From the NCBI RefSeq assembly GCF_038502225.1, contig NC_091292.1, forward strand, positions 44,888,155 through 44,952,154: 64,000 bases of DNA. The letters run 5' to 3'. Numbering within the stretch: the first letter of the stretch is position 1; every line of letters starts with the position of its first letter. The DNA comes from Cherax quadricarinatus (taxonomy: Eukaryota; Arthropoda; Malacostraca; Decapoda; Parastacidae). The notes beneath the pieces are model-generated. The model searched no databases. It was not told where the DNA came from and saw nothing but the letters and a program-made list of their open reading frames with translations. Shown in pieces: positions 12,001 to 24,519 of the stretch. Position numbers and translations under genes: made by a program.

Positions 12001-13135
12001 AATGCAGCTCCCAGGTCCTCCCTCTCAGCCAAACACACAAACACTGCAGCTCCCAGGCCCTCCCTCTCAGCCCCACAAACAATGCAGCTCCCAGGTCCTC
12101 CCTCTCAGCCCAACACACAATGCAGCTCCCAGGTCCTCCCTCTCAGCCCCACACACAATGCAGCTCCCAGGTCCTCCCTCTCAGCCCCACACACAATGCA
12201 GCTCCCAGGTCCTCCCTCTCAGCCCCACACACAAACACTGCAGCTCCCAGGTCCTCCCTCTCAGCCCCACACACAATGCAGCTCCCAGGTCCTCCCTCTC
12301 AGCCCCACACACAAACACTGCAGCTCCCAGGTCCTCCCTCTCAGCCCCACACACAATGCAGCTCCCAGGTCCTCCCTCTCAGCCCAACACACAATGCAGC
12401 TCCCAGGTCCTCCCTCTCAGCCCCACACACAATGCAGCTCCCAGGTCCTCCCTCTCAGCCCCACACACAATGCAGCTCCCAGGTCCTCCCTCTCAGCCCA
12501 ACACACAATGCAGCTCCCAGGTCCTCCCTCTCAGCCCCACACACAAACAATGCAGCTCCCAGGTCCTCCCTCTCAGCCCCACACACAAACACTGCAGCTC
12601 CCAGGTCCTCCCTCTCAGCCCCACACACCAACACTGCAGCTCCCAGGTCCTCCCTCTCAGCCCCACACACAAACACTGCAGCTCCCAGGTCCTCCCTCTC
12701 AGCCCCACACACCAACACTGCAGCTCCCAGGTCCTCCCTCTCAGCCCCACACACAAACACTGCAGCTCCCAGGTCCTCCCTCTCAGCCCCACACACAAAC
12801 ACTGCAGCTCCCAGGTCCTCCCTCTCAGCCCCACACACAAACACTGCAGCTCCCAGGTCCTCCCTCTCAGCCCCACACACCAACACTGCAGCTCCCAGGT
12901 CCTCCCTCTCAGCCCCACACACCAACACTGCAGCTCCCAGGTCCTCCCTCTCAGCCCCACACACCAACACTGCAGCTCCCAGGTCCTCCCTCTCAGCCCC
13001 ACACACCAACACTGCAGCTCCCAGGTCCTCCCTCTCAGCCCCACACACCAACACTGCAGCTCCCAGGTCCTCCCTCTCAGCCCCACACACCAACACTGCA
13101 GCTCCCAGGTCCTCCCTCTCAGCCCCACACACCAA
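6016..13135. repeat. 42/38-bp minisatellite with higher-order structure, about 7.1 kb
   Basis: Each unit contains CTGCAGCTCCCAGGTCCTCC then CTCTCAGCCCCACACAC. The long form is 42 bp (ACACAAACACTG). The short form is 38 bp (ACACAATG, or a form lacking one CACA). Long units dominate at about 9250-11090 and 12580-13135; mixed blocks fill 7190-9250 and 11090-12540. A variant unit with CAGCCCAACAC marks a higher-order period: it begins at 7987, 8261, 8535, 8809 and 9083, exactly 274 bp apart, which equals two 42-mers plus five 38-mers. The same marks recur at 12106, 12380 and 12494, exactly 3297 bp after 8809, 9083 and 9197. All plus-strand frames are free of stops over almost the whole array, giving very long Pro/Ser/Thr-rich frames without independent evidence of coding. 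Confidence 0.96.
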
Positions 13136-13215
13136 TAACTAGATCCGACTATAATACTTCAATTGTCTGCAAGAAGATAAACAAATTCTCCTCCACAAGA
13201 CTCAGAGGAGACACG

Positions 13216-16200
13216 CGATAACAGCAACACTGGTGATAACGACACACAACAGCAGTAACACTGGTGATGACACACAACAGCAGTAACACTGGTGATCAAG
13301 ACACACACACAACACCATCAACACTGGTGATCAAGACACACACAGCAGCAACACTGGTGATCAAACACACACAACAGCAGTAACACTGGTGATAACGACA
13401 CACACACAACAGCAGCAAACACTGGTGATAACGACACACACACAACAGCAGTAACACTGGTGATAACGACACACACACAACAGCAGTAACAATGATGATA
13501 ACGACACACACACAACAGCAGCAACACTGGTGATAACGACACACACACAACAGCAGTAACACTGGTGATAACGACACACACACAACAGCAGCAACACTGG
13601 TGATAACGTCACACACACAACAGCAGCAACACTGGTGATAACGACACACACACAACAGCAGCAACACTGGTGATAACGACATACAACAGCAGTAACACTG
13701 GTGATAACATACAGACAACAGCAGCAACACTGGTGATAACGACACACACACAACAGCAGTAACACTGGTAATAACGACACACACAACATCAGCAACACTG
13801 GTGATAACGACACACGCACAACAGCAGCAACACTGGTGATAACGACACACACACAACAGCAGTAACACTGGTGATAACGACACACACAACAGCAGTAACA
13901 CTGGTGATAACGACACACAACAGCAGCAACACTTGTGATAACGACACACACACAACAGCAGAAACACTGGTGATAACGACACACAACAGCAGCAACACTG
14001 GTGATAACGACACACACACAACAGGAGCAACACTGGTGATAACGACACACACACAGCAGCATCAACGCTGGTGATAACGACACACACACAACAGCAGAAA
14101 CACTGGTGATAACGACACACAACAGCAGCAACACTGGTGATAACGACACACACACAACAGGAGCAACACTGGTGATAACGACACACACACAGCAGCATCA
14201 ACACTGGTGATAACGTCACACACACAACATCAGCAACACTCGTGATAACACACACACAACAACAGCAACACTGATGATAACGACACACACACACAAAAGC
14301 AGCAACACTGGTGATAACGCCACACACACAACAGCAGTAACACTGGTGATAGCGACATACACACAAAAGCAGCAACACTGGTGATAACGACACACACACA
14401 ACAGCAGCAACACTGGTGATAACGACACACACAGAACAGCAGCAACACTGGTGATAACGACACACACACACACAACACCATCAACATTGGTGATAACGAC
14501 ACACACACACACAACAGCAGCAACACTGGTGATAAGGACACACACACGAAAGCAGCAACACTGGTGATAACGCCACACACACAACAGCAGTAACACTGGT
14601 GATAGCGACATACACACAAAAGCAGCAACACTGGTGATAACGACACACACACAACAGCAGCAACACTGGTGATAACGACACACACACAACAGCAGCAACA
14701 CTGGTGATAACGACACACACACACAACAGCAGCAACACTGGTGATAACGACACACACACACACAACACCATCAACATTGGTGATAACGACACACACACAC
14801 ACAACAGCAGCAACACTGGTGATAACGGCACACACTCAACAGGAGCAACACTGGTGATAACGACACATACACAGCAGCATCAACGCTGGTGATAACGACA
14901 CACACAACAGCAGCAACACTGGTGATAACGTCACACACACAACATCAGCAACACTGGTGATAACACACACACAACAGCAGCACCACTGATGATAACGACA
15001 CACACACACAAAAGCAGCAACACTGGTGATAACGACACACACACAACAGCAGTAACACTGGTGATAGCGACATACACACAAAAGCAGCAACACTGGTGAT
15101 AACGACACACACAACAGCAGCAACACTGGTGATAACGTCACACACACAACATCAGCAACACTGGTGATAACGACACACACACAACAGCAGTAACACTAAT
15201 GATCAAACACACGCAACAGCAGCGACACTGTTGAGAACGACACACACACAACATCAACACTGGTGATAACGACACACACACACACAACAGCAGCAACACT
15301 GGTGATAAGGACACACACACAACAGGAGCAACACTGGTGATAACGACACACACACAGCAGCATCAACGCTGGTGATAACGACACACACACAACAGCAGCA
15401 ACACTGGTGATAACGTCACACACACAACATCAGCAACACTCGTGATAACACACACACAACAGCAGCAACACTGATGATAACGACACACACACACACAAAA
15501 GCAACAACACTGGTGATAACGACACACACACAACAGCAGTAACACTGGTGATAGCGACATACACACAAAAGCAGCAACACTGGTGATAACGACACACACA
15601 ACAGCAGCAACACTAGTGATCAAGAGACACACACAACAGCATCAACGTTGGTGATAACGACACACACACAACAGCAGCAACACTGGTGATAACGACACAC
15701 ACACAACAGCAGCAACACTGGTGATAACGTCACACACACAACATCAGCAACACTGGTGATAACGTCACACACACAACAGCAGCAACACTGGTGATAACGA
15801 CACACACACAACAGCAGCAACACTGGTGATAACGTCACACACACAACATCAGCAACACTGGTGATAACGACACACACACAACAGCAGCAACACTGGTGAT
15901 AAGGACACACACACAACAGCAGTAACACTAATGATCAAACACACGCAACAGCAGCGACACTGTTGAGAACGACACACACACAACATCAACACTGGTGATA
16001 ACGACACACACACACACAACAGCAGCAACACTGGTGATAAGGACACACACACAACAGCAGTAACACTAATGATCAAACACACGCAACAGCAGCGACACTG
16101 TTGAGAACGACACACACACAACATCAACACTGGTGATAACGACACACACACACACAACAGCAGCAACACTGGTGATAAGGACACACACACAACAGCAGTA

Positions 16201-18012
16201 ACACTAATGATCAAACACACGCAACAGCAGCGACACTGTTGAGAACGACACACACACAACATCAACACTGGTGATAACGACACACACACACACACAACAG
16301 CATCAACATTGGTGATAACGACACACACACACATAACAGCAGCAACACTGGTGATAAGGACACACACAACAGCAGTAACACTGATGATCAAACACACGCA
16401 ACAGCAGCGACACTGTTGAGAACGACACACACACAACATCAACACTGGTGATAACGACACACACACAACAGCAGCAACACTGGTGATAAGGACACACACA
16501 CAACAGCAGTAACACTAATGATCAAACACACGCAACAGCAGCGACACTGTTGAGAACGACACACACACAACATCAACACTGGTGATAACGACACACACAC
16601 ACACAACAGCAGCAACACTGGTGATAACGACACACACAACAGCAGCAGCACTGGTGATAACGACACACACAACATCAACACTGGTGATAACAACACACAC
16701 ACAACAGCAACACTGGCGATGAAACACACACAACAGCAACAACACTGTTGGTAACGACTCACACAACAGCAGCAACACTGGTGATAACGTCACACACACA
16801 ACAGCAGCAACACTGGTGATAACGACACACACAACAGCAGCAACACTGGTGATAACGTCACACACACAACAGCAGCAACACTGGTGATAACGACACACAC
16901 AACAGCAGCAACACTGGTGATAACGACACACACAACAGCAGCAACACTGGTGATAACGACACACACAACAGCAGCAACACTGGTGATAACGACACACACA
17001 ACAGCAGCAACACTGGTGATAACGACACACACAACAGCAGCAACACTGGTGATAACGACACACACAACAGCAGCAACACTGGTGATAACGTCACACACAC
17101 AACAGCAGCAACACTGGTGATAACGACACACACAACAGCAGCAACACTGGTGATAACGTCACACACACAACAGCAGCAACACTGGTGATAACGACACACA
17201 CAACAGCAGCAACACTGGTGATAACGTCACACACACAACAGCAGCAACACTGGTGATAACGACACACACAACAGCAGCAACACTGGTGATAACGTCACAC
17301 ACACAACAGCAGCAACACTGGTGATAACGACACACACACAACAGCAGCAACACTGGTGATAACGACACACACAACATCAACACTGGTGATAACGACACGC
17401 ACAACAGCAGCAACACTGGTGATAACGACACACACACAACAGCAGCAACACTGGTGATAACGACACACACACAACAGCAGCAACACTGGTGATAACGACA
17501 CACACAACATCAACACTGGTGATAACGACACGCACAACAGCAGCAACACTGGTGATAACGACACACACACAACAGCAGCAACACTGGTGATAACGTCACA
17601 CACACAACAGCAGCAACACTGGTGATAACGACACACACACAACAGCAGCAACACTGGTGATAACGACACACACAACATCAACACTGGTGATAACGACACA
17701 CACAACAGCAGCAACACTGGTGATAACGACACACACACAACAGCAGCAACACTGGTGATAACGACACACACAACATCAACACTGGTGATAACGACACGCA
17801 CACAACTGCATCATCACTGGTGATAAAGACACACACACAACAGCAACACTGGCGATGAAACACACACAACAGCAACATCACTGGTGGTAACGACACACAA
17901 CAGCAGCAACACTGGTGATAACGTCACACACACAACAGCAGCAGCACTGGTGGTCAAACACACACAGCAGCAGCAACACTGGTGATCTAACATACACAAC
18001 AGCAGCAACACT
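13216..18012. repeat. Minisatellite family A, units of about 31-37 bp
   Basis: Units read CAGCAGCAACACTGGTGATAA plus a variable run CGACACACACAA. Length variation comes mainly from the number of CA dinucleotides. Homogeneous runs occur at 16780-17300. The core CAACACTGGTGAT is shared with the larger array at 33213-52375. Minus-strand frames rich in Cys and Val are artefacts. Confidence 0.95.
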
Positions 18013-18445
18013 GGTAGAGTGACTCACAGAGAGTTGTTCCTGAGGGGCTGACTATTTCGTCCCTACTCTATTTCCTCGGATCAAGCCTATTCACTATATT
18101 CTCGCCTCTTACCCATAAGACCATGCTCCATCTCCTCGGATCAAGATTGCCCCTCTACCGATACCCCACACTACCCATATACCCTCTCTATCACAGCTCC
18201 AATTCCTTTGATCAAGAGCACTGTCTTCTCACCCATGCTCCATCTTTTTCTGCTTCATGCCCCTCCCTCTCCTGATATCCTCCTGCTCCATGTCCTCAGA
18301 TCAAGATTTCTAAACACCCCTCCTTCGCCCACCATTACCTTTGCTCCATCTCCTTGGATCAAGACAACTCTCCCCACTCCAGGCTCCCTTCTTTTATGCA
18401 TTGAAATAATTCTTAAAGTGTATTTGGTCTTTAAACACCACTCAG
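18013..18445. repeat. Degenerate repeat around CTCCATCTCCTCGGATCAAG
   Basis: Pyrimidine-rich spacer in which the motif CTCC(A/T)(T/A)CTCCTCGGATCAAG or a close variant recurs about five times at irregular spacing of 55-75 bp. No gene is seen. Confidence 0.6.
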
Positions 18446-20592
18446 GTGGTAAGTTATGACCTTTGCTTACTTAATGGTGACCTTTGCTTACTTAGCAGTG
18501 ACCTTTGCTTACTTAATGGTGACCTTTGCTTACTTAGCAGTGACCTTTGCTTACTTAATGGTGACCTTTGCTTACTTAGCAGTGACCTTTGCTTACTTAG
18601 CGGTGACCTTTGCTTACTTAGCGGTGACCTTTGCTTACTTAGCGGTGACCTTTGCTTAATCAGTGGTGACCTTTGCTTACTCAGTGGTGACCTTTGCTTA
18701 ATTAGTGGTGGCCTTTGCTTACTTAGTAATGACCTTTGCCTACTCAGTGACCTTTTTCTATTCAGTGGTAACCTTTGCTTACTCAGTGGTTTCCTTTACT
18801 TACTAAGCGGTAACTTTTGCTTACACAGTAGTGACGTTTGCCTACTCAGTGACCTTTTCCTATTCAGTGGTGACCTTTGCCTACTCAGTGGTGACCTTTG
18901 CATACTCAGTGGTGACTTTTGCCTACTCAATAGTGACCTTTGCCTACTCAGTGGTGACCTTTGCTTAATCAGTGGTGACCTTTGCTTACTCAGTGGTGAC
19001 CTTTGGCTACTCAGTGGTGACCTTTGCTTACTCAGTGGTGACCTTTGCTTAATCGGTGGTGACCTTTGCTTACTCAGTGGTGACCTTTGCTTAATCAGTG
19101 ATGACCTTTGCTTACTCAGTGGTGACCTTTGTTTAATCAGTGGTGACCTTTGCTTACTCAATGGTGACCTTTGCTTAATCAGTGGTGACCTTTGCTTACT
19201 CAGTGGTGACCTTTGCTTAATCAGTGGTGACATTTGCTTACTCAGTTGAAACCTTTGCTTACTCAGTGGTGACCTTTGCTTAATCGGTGGTGACCTTTGT
19301 TTAATCAGTGGTGACCTTTGCTTACTCAGTGGTGATCTTTCCTTAATCAGTGGTGACCTTTGCTTACTCAGTTGTAACCTTTGCTTACTCAGTGGTGACC
19401 TTTGCTTACTCAGTTGTGACCTTTGCTTACTCAGTGGTGACCTTTGCTTACTCAGCGGTGACCTTTGCTTACTCAGTGGTGACCTTTGCTTATTCAGTGG
19501 TGACCTTTGCTTATTCAGTGGTGACCTTTGCTTAGTGGTGACCTTTACTTACTAAGCGGTAACTTTTGCTTACACAGTAGTGACCTTTGCCTACTCAGTG
19601 ACCTTTTCCTATTCAGTGGTGACCTTTGCCTACTTAGTGGTGACCTTTGCCTACTCATTGGTGACCTTTGTCTACTCAGTGGTGACCTTTGGCTACTCAG
19701 TGATGACCTTTGGGTACTCAGTGGTGACCTTTGCTTACTTAGTGGTGACCTTAGACTACTTAGTGGTGACCTTTGCCGACTCATTGGTAACTTTTGTCTA
19801 CTCAGTGATGACCTCTGACTACTCAGTGGTGATCTTTGCCTACTCAGTGGTGACCTTCACCTACTCAGTGGTGACATTTACCTACTCAGTGGTGACCTTT
19901 GCTTACTTAGTGGTGACCTTCGACTACTTAGTGGTGACCTTTGCCGACTCATTGGTAACCTTTGTCTACTCAGTGATGACCTTTGACTACTCAGTGGTGA
20001 TCTTTGCCTACTCAGTGGTGACCTTCACCTACTCAGTGGTGACCTTTGGCTACTCAGTGATGACCTTTGGGTACTCAGTGGTGACCTTTGCTTACTTAGT
20101 GGTGACTTTAGACTACTTAGTGGTGACCTTTGCCGACTCATTGGTAACCTTTGTCTACTCAGTGATGACCTTTGACTACTCAGTGGTGATCTTTGCCTAC
20201 TCAGTGGTGACCTTCACCTACTCAGTGGTGACATTTACCTACTCAGTGGTGACCTTTGCTTACTTAGTGGTGACCTTCGACTACTTAGTGGTGACCTTTG
20301 CCGACTCATTGGTAACCTTTGTCTACTCAGTGATGACCTTTGACTACTCAGTGGTGATCTTTGCCTACTCAGTGGTGACCTTCACCTACTCAGTGGTGAC
20401 CTTTGGCTACTCAGTGATGACCTTTGGGTACTCAGTGGTGACCTTTGCTTACTTAGTGGTGACTTTAGACTACTTAGTGGTGACCTTTGCCGACTCATTG
20501 GTAACCTTTGTCTACTCAGTGATGACCTTTGACTACTCAGTGGTGACCTTCACCTACTCAGTGGTGACATTTACCTACTCAGTGGTGACCGC
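18446..20592. repeat. 21-bp minisatellite, about 100 copies
   Basis: The unit is GTGACCTTTGCTTACTCAGT plus G, with TTAATCAG, CTACTCAG and TTACTTAG variants. At 19740-20590 a higher-order repeat is visible: the rare variant GCCGACTCATTGGTAAC starts at 19775, 19943, 20132, 20300 and 20489, steps of 168, 189, 168 and 189. The higher-order unit is therefore 357 bp, or 17 monomers. The period of seven codons leaves two plus-strand frames open; these are not treated as genes. Confidence 0.95.
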
Positions 20593-20658
20593 ATATGTGG
20601 TATTTTATCTATCAGAAATAACACGGGTAATTAAACAAATGAGGGAACACATAGCGAC

Positions 20659-21030
20659 ATAAGCAAGTTTGCCGTTGACACAAAAATATGTCTCCTAATT
20701 CATTCTAATGATGACATTATTGCACTCCATATAGACTGATGCAGTGGTCGGAAAAGTGGCAGATGCAGTTTAATAGAGACAAATGCAAAGTTCTGAACAT
20801 TGGACAAGAAAATAATCATGCCATATATAAACTAAATAATGTATTTCATAATATTACTGATTTCGAAAAGGATTTGGAAATTCTGGTTAGTAGTAATCTA
20901 AAACAAAGACAAGAGCGCATGAGTGTTCGGAATAAAGCGAACAGAATCCTTGTCTTCATATCAAGGAGCGTAAATAATAGGAGCCCTCAGATTGTTCTTC
21001 AGCTCCATATAACACTGGTCAGCATTTGGA
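20659..21030 (+). pseudogene. LINE reverse transcriptase fragment (palm/thumb), dead
   Basis: Translation shows ISKFAVDTKI at 20659, which fits the catalytic FADD box of non-LTR reverse transcriptases with one aspartate replaced by valine. After a stop and frame change it continues at 20739 with WSEKWQMQFNRDKCKV, then EKDLEILVSSNLK and ANRILVFISR, the usual order after the active site in CR1/Jockey-like elements. Both ends of the enzyme are missing and the match fades near 21030. It is a relic with no activity. It sits directly between the 21-bp array and the pseudogene on the opposite strand. The exact clade cannot be fixed from this piece. Confidence 0.7.
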
Positions 21031-21107
21031 ACGTTTTTAATTTTTATTTTTTTTCATTGTTGCGATCTTACATATTCTTGGGCTGCTGATTGTAAATATC
21101 TAAACCA

Positions 21108-21138
21108 TTTTACTCTATCACGTAAGGATAGAGTAAAA
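21108..21138. other. Perfect 12-bp hairpin
   Basis: TTTTACTCTATC (21108-21119) and GATAGAGTAAAA (21127-21138) are perfect complements around a 7-base loop. It lies at the junction of the LINE fragment and the pseudogene. No function is assigned. Confidence 0.85.
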
Positions 21139-22504
21139 CGTGAAATCAGGTCTTGGATCATTTTTTCATATTCTGGGGAGCGCTTGTTTTCCAGGAAGTT
21201 GTGGACAATCTGCTTGAATGAAAACCAGACATTCACCTCGGCACCTGCTAACGCTTCATCAAAATGTTTGTCTTTCATCAATTCCCGAATCTGAGGGCCA
21301 ACAAAGATTCCTGCCTTTACCTTGCCTTTACTTATACGAGGAAACTTTGACTTCAGGTACTTGCAAGCAGTTCCATTCTTGTTCAAGACCTTCACAAAAG
21401 TTTTCATAAGTCCTAATTTGATGTAGAGTGGTGGCAGCAGAATTTTCTTGGCGTCAATTAGTGGCACAGTTTTCACGTTGTGATTTCCGGATAAGAAGCT
21501 GGTTCTTGGTGGCCAGTCTTTTTGTTCATAGTGCTGACTGTCTGCCTTATTATCCCAAAGACACAGAAAACAAAGGTACTTGGTGTATCTGCCTTGTAGA
21601 CCTAGTAGGAGAGCAATAACTTTTAATCACCACAAATGAGAAAATTGTGATTCTAGTATTTGATTGCAGATATTAGTGTCTTCATATTTGCGTAAGTTTC
21701 TGACATTTGGACACTATGACCAATTGGCACAGATGTTGCTGTGTTGCCATTGTAGAGAAGTACGTACAGCCTTTAAACTTTTCTTTTAGAAGAATCAATG
21801 AAGAGTCTCCATTCATCTGCTTTGCATGACATCCCCATGTGCTCAATAAGGCCAGAAATATTTGAGCAGAATCTTAAGATTCCTCTTTGTCAAAGAGTGA
21901 GTGAATCCCGCTTCACGATGACGGTACCAAGCGAATGTTGTTCCAGGAGCTAGAAGCCTGTGTTCCTTCAGTCTAGAGCCGAGTCACTGAGCTTAACTTG
22001 GTTGAAGGGTTTAGGATCGCCATTTGTTGGTGGTTCATAGTCTACTTCCATCTCCTGAGAATCACTGGTATCAGACTCTGATGAAATTTGCCATGTCTCA
22101 GGTGGCACAGGTACAGGAATATCTTCAGAGTGTGGAACATGCCTTGTTGCTGAAGGAATATTTGGGTATATTATGCGATCTTTAGTCTTCTTGTTGACTC
22201 TAGTTACTTTAGTCATACTAAAGTAACAGTCATCATGGTAGTTCATCTGCTCCCTCCATACCATTGGTACTCCAAAGGGCAAACATTTAAGTTTTCCAAC
22301 TAACCACATTTTGAGATTACTGATGCAACTCTTGCAAGCTTTGTGTGGTGCAAATGGTTTGTTCTGGTCTCCAAGTTTGCAGCCAAAATAAGTAAAGTAG
22401 CAGCGCTGCAATACAAGAGTAATGTTGCTTTGGGAATCTGAAGAGGTGAATTTCCCGCAGACATAGCAAAATATGTCTGGTAAATTTATGTAGCCTCTAG
22501 ACAT
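21139..22504 (-). pseudogene. Unnamed dispersed gene family, broken copy 1
   Basis: The minus strand opens with an intact 178-residue N-terminus (ATG at 22504). It has FCYVCGKF, a later CKSCISN giving a second Cys pair, VPMVWREQMNYHDDCYF, and an acidic Ser-rich tail. The middle (about 21480-21960) needs frame changes and crosses stops, but WRLFIDSSK is readable near 21800 and ICGD further on. The C-terminal part (21476 down to about 21139) reads ILLPPLYIKLGLMKTF and VGPQIRELMKD. I recall proteins with this layout as widespread unnamed proteins in arthropod genomes, often in many copies. The function is unknown and a mobile-element origin is possible. A second copy is at 61265-62275. The paired cysteines suggest zinc binding. 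Confidence 0.65.
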
Positions 22505-22855
22505 ATTAATAATAGGAAAATAAAGAAATATCTTGGATTTAACATTTAAGTCAATATAAGATAAACATTTTAATTAGTAATAAAGCACTTTCTCATTTAC
22601 TTATGTTATACGAAAAGAGGAAAGTAACGTTTCCGTATAACTTGACAACCTGATGTTATAGAGATGAATAAAAAACAGTGAATCAGTATTTTCCATATAT
22701 ATACCGAAAAATATATCAGAGTCAATAAAAAAAATCATGCAGACGAGTGTAATCCTTCTGCTTGAAAACTGGGGTTTACTAGTCGGCTTTCTGCCTCGGT
22801 AAACTGCCTCGCTGCACTCGTCAGCTCAATTCTAAGATTCCATGTGATCATGTCT
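22505..22855. other. AT-rich non-coding
   Basis: No gene is seen. It separates the pseudogene from a short repeat fragment. Confidence 0.5.
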
Positions 22856-22888
22856 ACCTGGAGGGTGTTCCAGGGGTCAACGCCCCCA
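22856..22888. repeat. Short fragment of a dispersed repeat with GGGGTCAACGCCCC palindrome
   Basis: CCTGGAGGGTGTTCC followed by AGGGGTCAACGCCCCC resembles a repeat I remember as very common in decapod genomes. The short inverted repeat around TCAA is visible here. The fragment truncates the polymerase relic next to it. Confidence 0.4.
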
Positions 22889-23108
22889 TTGCCAAGTCCC
22901 TCTGAATGAATCGTATGTAGTTTGGATTTAAACTTAATAAGAAGGCATGCCGACTAAAGGATGAATGATTCATATAATTAGTCACATCTAATTTATAAAT
23001 ATATTTAAGTGTTTTCTGCCACACCATAAACACATTGGCTAATAGTCCTAAGTCTGTTTTCAAATACAATATTAAGTAATTACCTAAAGTCATACATGCA
23101 ATAGACTC
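22889..23108 (-). pseudogene. Family B DNA polymerase fragment (Polinton-like), dead
   Basis: The minus strand encodes about 70 residues with YLILYLKTDLGLLANVF, followed by a YKLDVTNY segment and then SFSRHAF. This fits the exonuclease III region of protein-primed family B polymerases, where the usual form is YLKTDVLLLADVF followed by a Tyr/Leu-Asp-Pro-x-x-Tyr segment. Here one aspartate position reads Asn. The frame is open only over this piece; upstream sequence does not continue the match and downstream it runs into a dispersed repeat. Such polymerases are carried by Polintons/Mavericks and some large linear elements. It has no activity. The Polinton-like relics at 30150-32640 raise the possibility of a shared origin. 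Confidence 0.5.
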
Positions 23109-24519
23109 AATGACTCCTGAAATTTAGTCTTGCTTCTATCCACTCTCAAGATTTTGAGAACTTGGTTTGATGAATGTTAATTTATATTTGTTGCAGGTAA
23201 CTCTGTCAAAAAAAAACTCCTGGATCATACGATATGTTGTGGAAAACATTAGTTTATCCCTTTTATCTTTACAATGTAGCTTGCAGTGAGTACAGTGAGC
23301 ACAGTAAGAACAATGAGCACAGTGAGCACAATCAGCACCGTCATAATTGTTGAATGGCAAAGTGTGATTATGGCTTCTGTGTTTAGTCTATGAATCTTGA
23401 AATCCGCTCCGGACAGTTCGCACTACAAGACCTTGACTATCGAAGCTGAGGTAACAATGTTGATATGCTTCACTTTTACATTCAGTCACACTACCCTCAA
23501 GATCATCTTCGAAGTCGAATACACTGATGTATTTCCTCGAATGACTATGTGAATATTTTTTTGAATTTAATATTCTCTGCTACGTCAGGAGAAAACTAAT
23601 ACTTGGTTAATTCGACTACTTTCCTTCTGAGTAAATACTTTCAACAAGTATGAAAATATGTCTTGATCTCCCCTACTTCATTCATTATATTTCTAATGAA
23701 CTCGTCAAAATCTTAAATGAAAGCTAGGTGACTCTCATTCAACAGTAATATACACAAGGTATTGTCCCAGTAGTCTTTATTACCTTTCCTGCCTGAGTTG
23801 ATAAACAAATAAAGAGACAGTCTTTTTCTAATGTTTACATTTTCTCTCGTGGAGCTGGAAAATCTTTTATAGATTATTTTCCACAGTTGACACATCCATT
23901 CACACTCTTAACTAGTTTACGTACACTGCACCACATTTCTCACTTCTTGAAATAGTTATATGTTGCTCAAACTCTTGATGCACATAAGCCGGCATTAATC
24001 TCCGTCTTGGATGTATATTGTCTTCCTTAATGATATTTTAGATAATCACTGTATGACCCAAAATAGTTTTAGATTCTACTCTTAAAAATTCTAAATTCTA
24101 AACCATCAGACCGTCCACCTCTAACCTATTTAAAATGTAATTCACCATTTAAAAAGTATTTCAAATTTAATTCACAAGTAAATCTGAGAAATATACAGTG
24201 TCAAATGGCATACTAATTGCAAATTGTCTATTTTCCACCTCAACTGAAATATTATATCCAACAGTTTTGATCAGGATAGTTGGATTAATCCTCAAGTTTA
24301 ACCTGGATTATGTAAGTTAGTTGTCTGATCTAGGAAATAATGCAATTAATTATGTAGATATGAGGGTAAATTTTACTGGTACTGTGGCACATTATATTTA
24401 GCAATAATGTGCTTCCCGATATATTCTTCAGTGTAGTCTAATTCAGACGGAAACTCTTGAAATAAACTACTCACTGTATCAGGTCTGTGTGAGCGACCAG
24501 GATGGGGTGAAATAGAAAG
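23109..24519. other. AT-rich non-coding
   Basis: No gene recognised on either strand. A small 9-bp repeat (CAGTGAGCA and variants) occurs at 23282-23339. Confidence 0.55.
23282..23339. repeat. 9-bp tandem repeat, about six copies
   Basis: Units CAGTGAGTA, CAGTGAGCA, CAGTAAGAA, CAATGAGCA, CAGTGAGCA and CAATCAGCA run head to tail. Confidence 0.85.

Noticed and set aside
5775..13221. Three overlapping plus-strand open frames of about 1870-2460 codons
   Set aside because: They are translations of the 42/38-bp minisatellite in all three frames. No domain, splice structure or frame preference supports a protein.
13296..18011. Cys/Val-rich minus-strand frames
   Set aside because: Read-through of minisatellite family A; no start, signal or conserved spacing beyond the repeat.
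18446..20662. Possible repetitive structural protein from the 21-bp array (period seven codons)
   Set aside because: Two frames are equally open, stops such as TTAATCAG interrupt one of them, and no signal peptide or flanking exon is visible.
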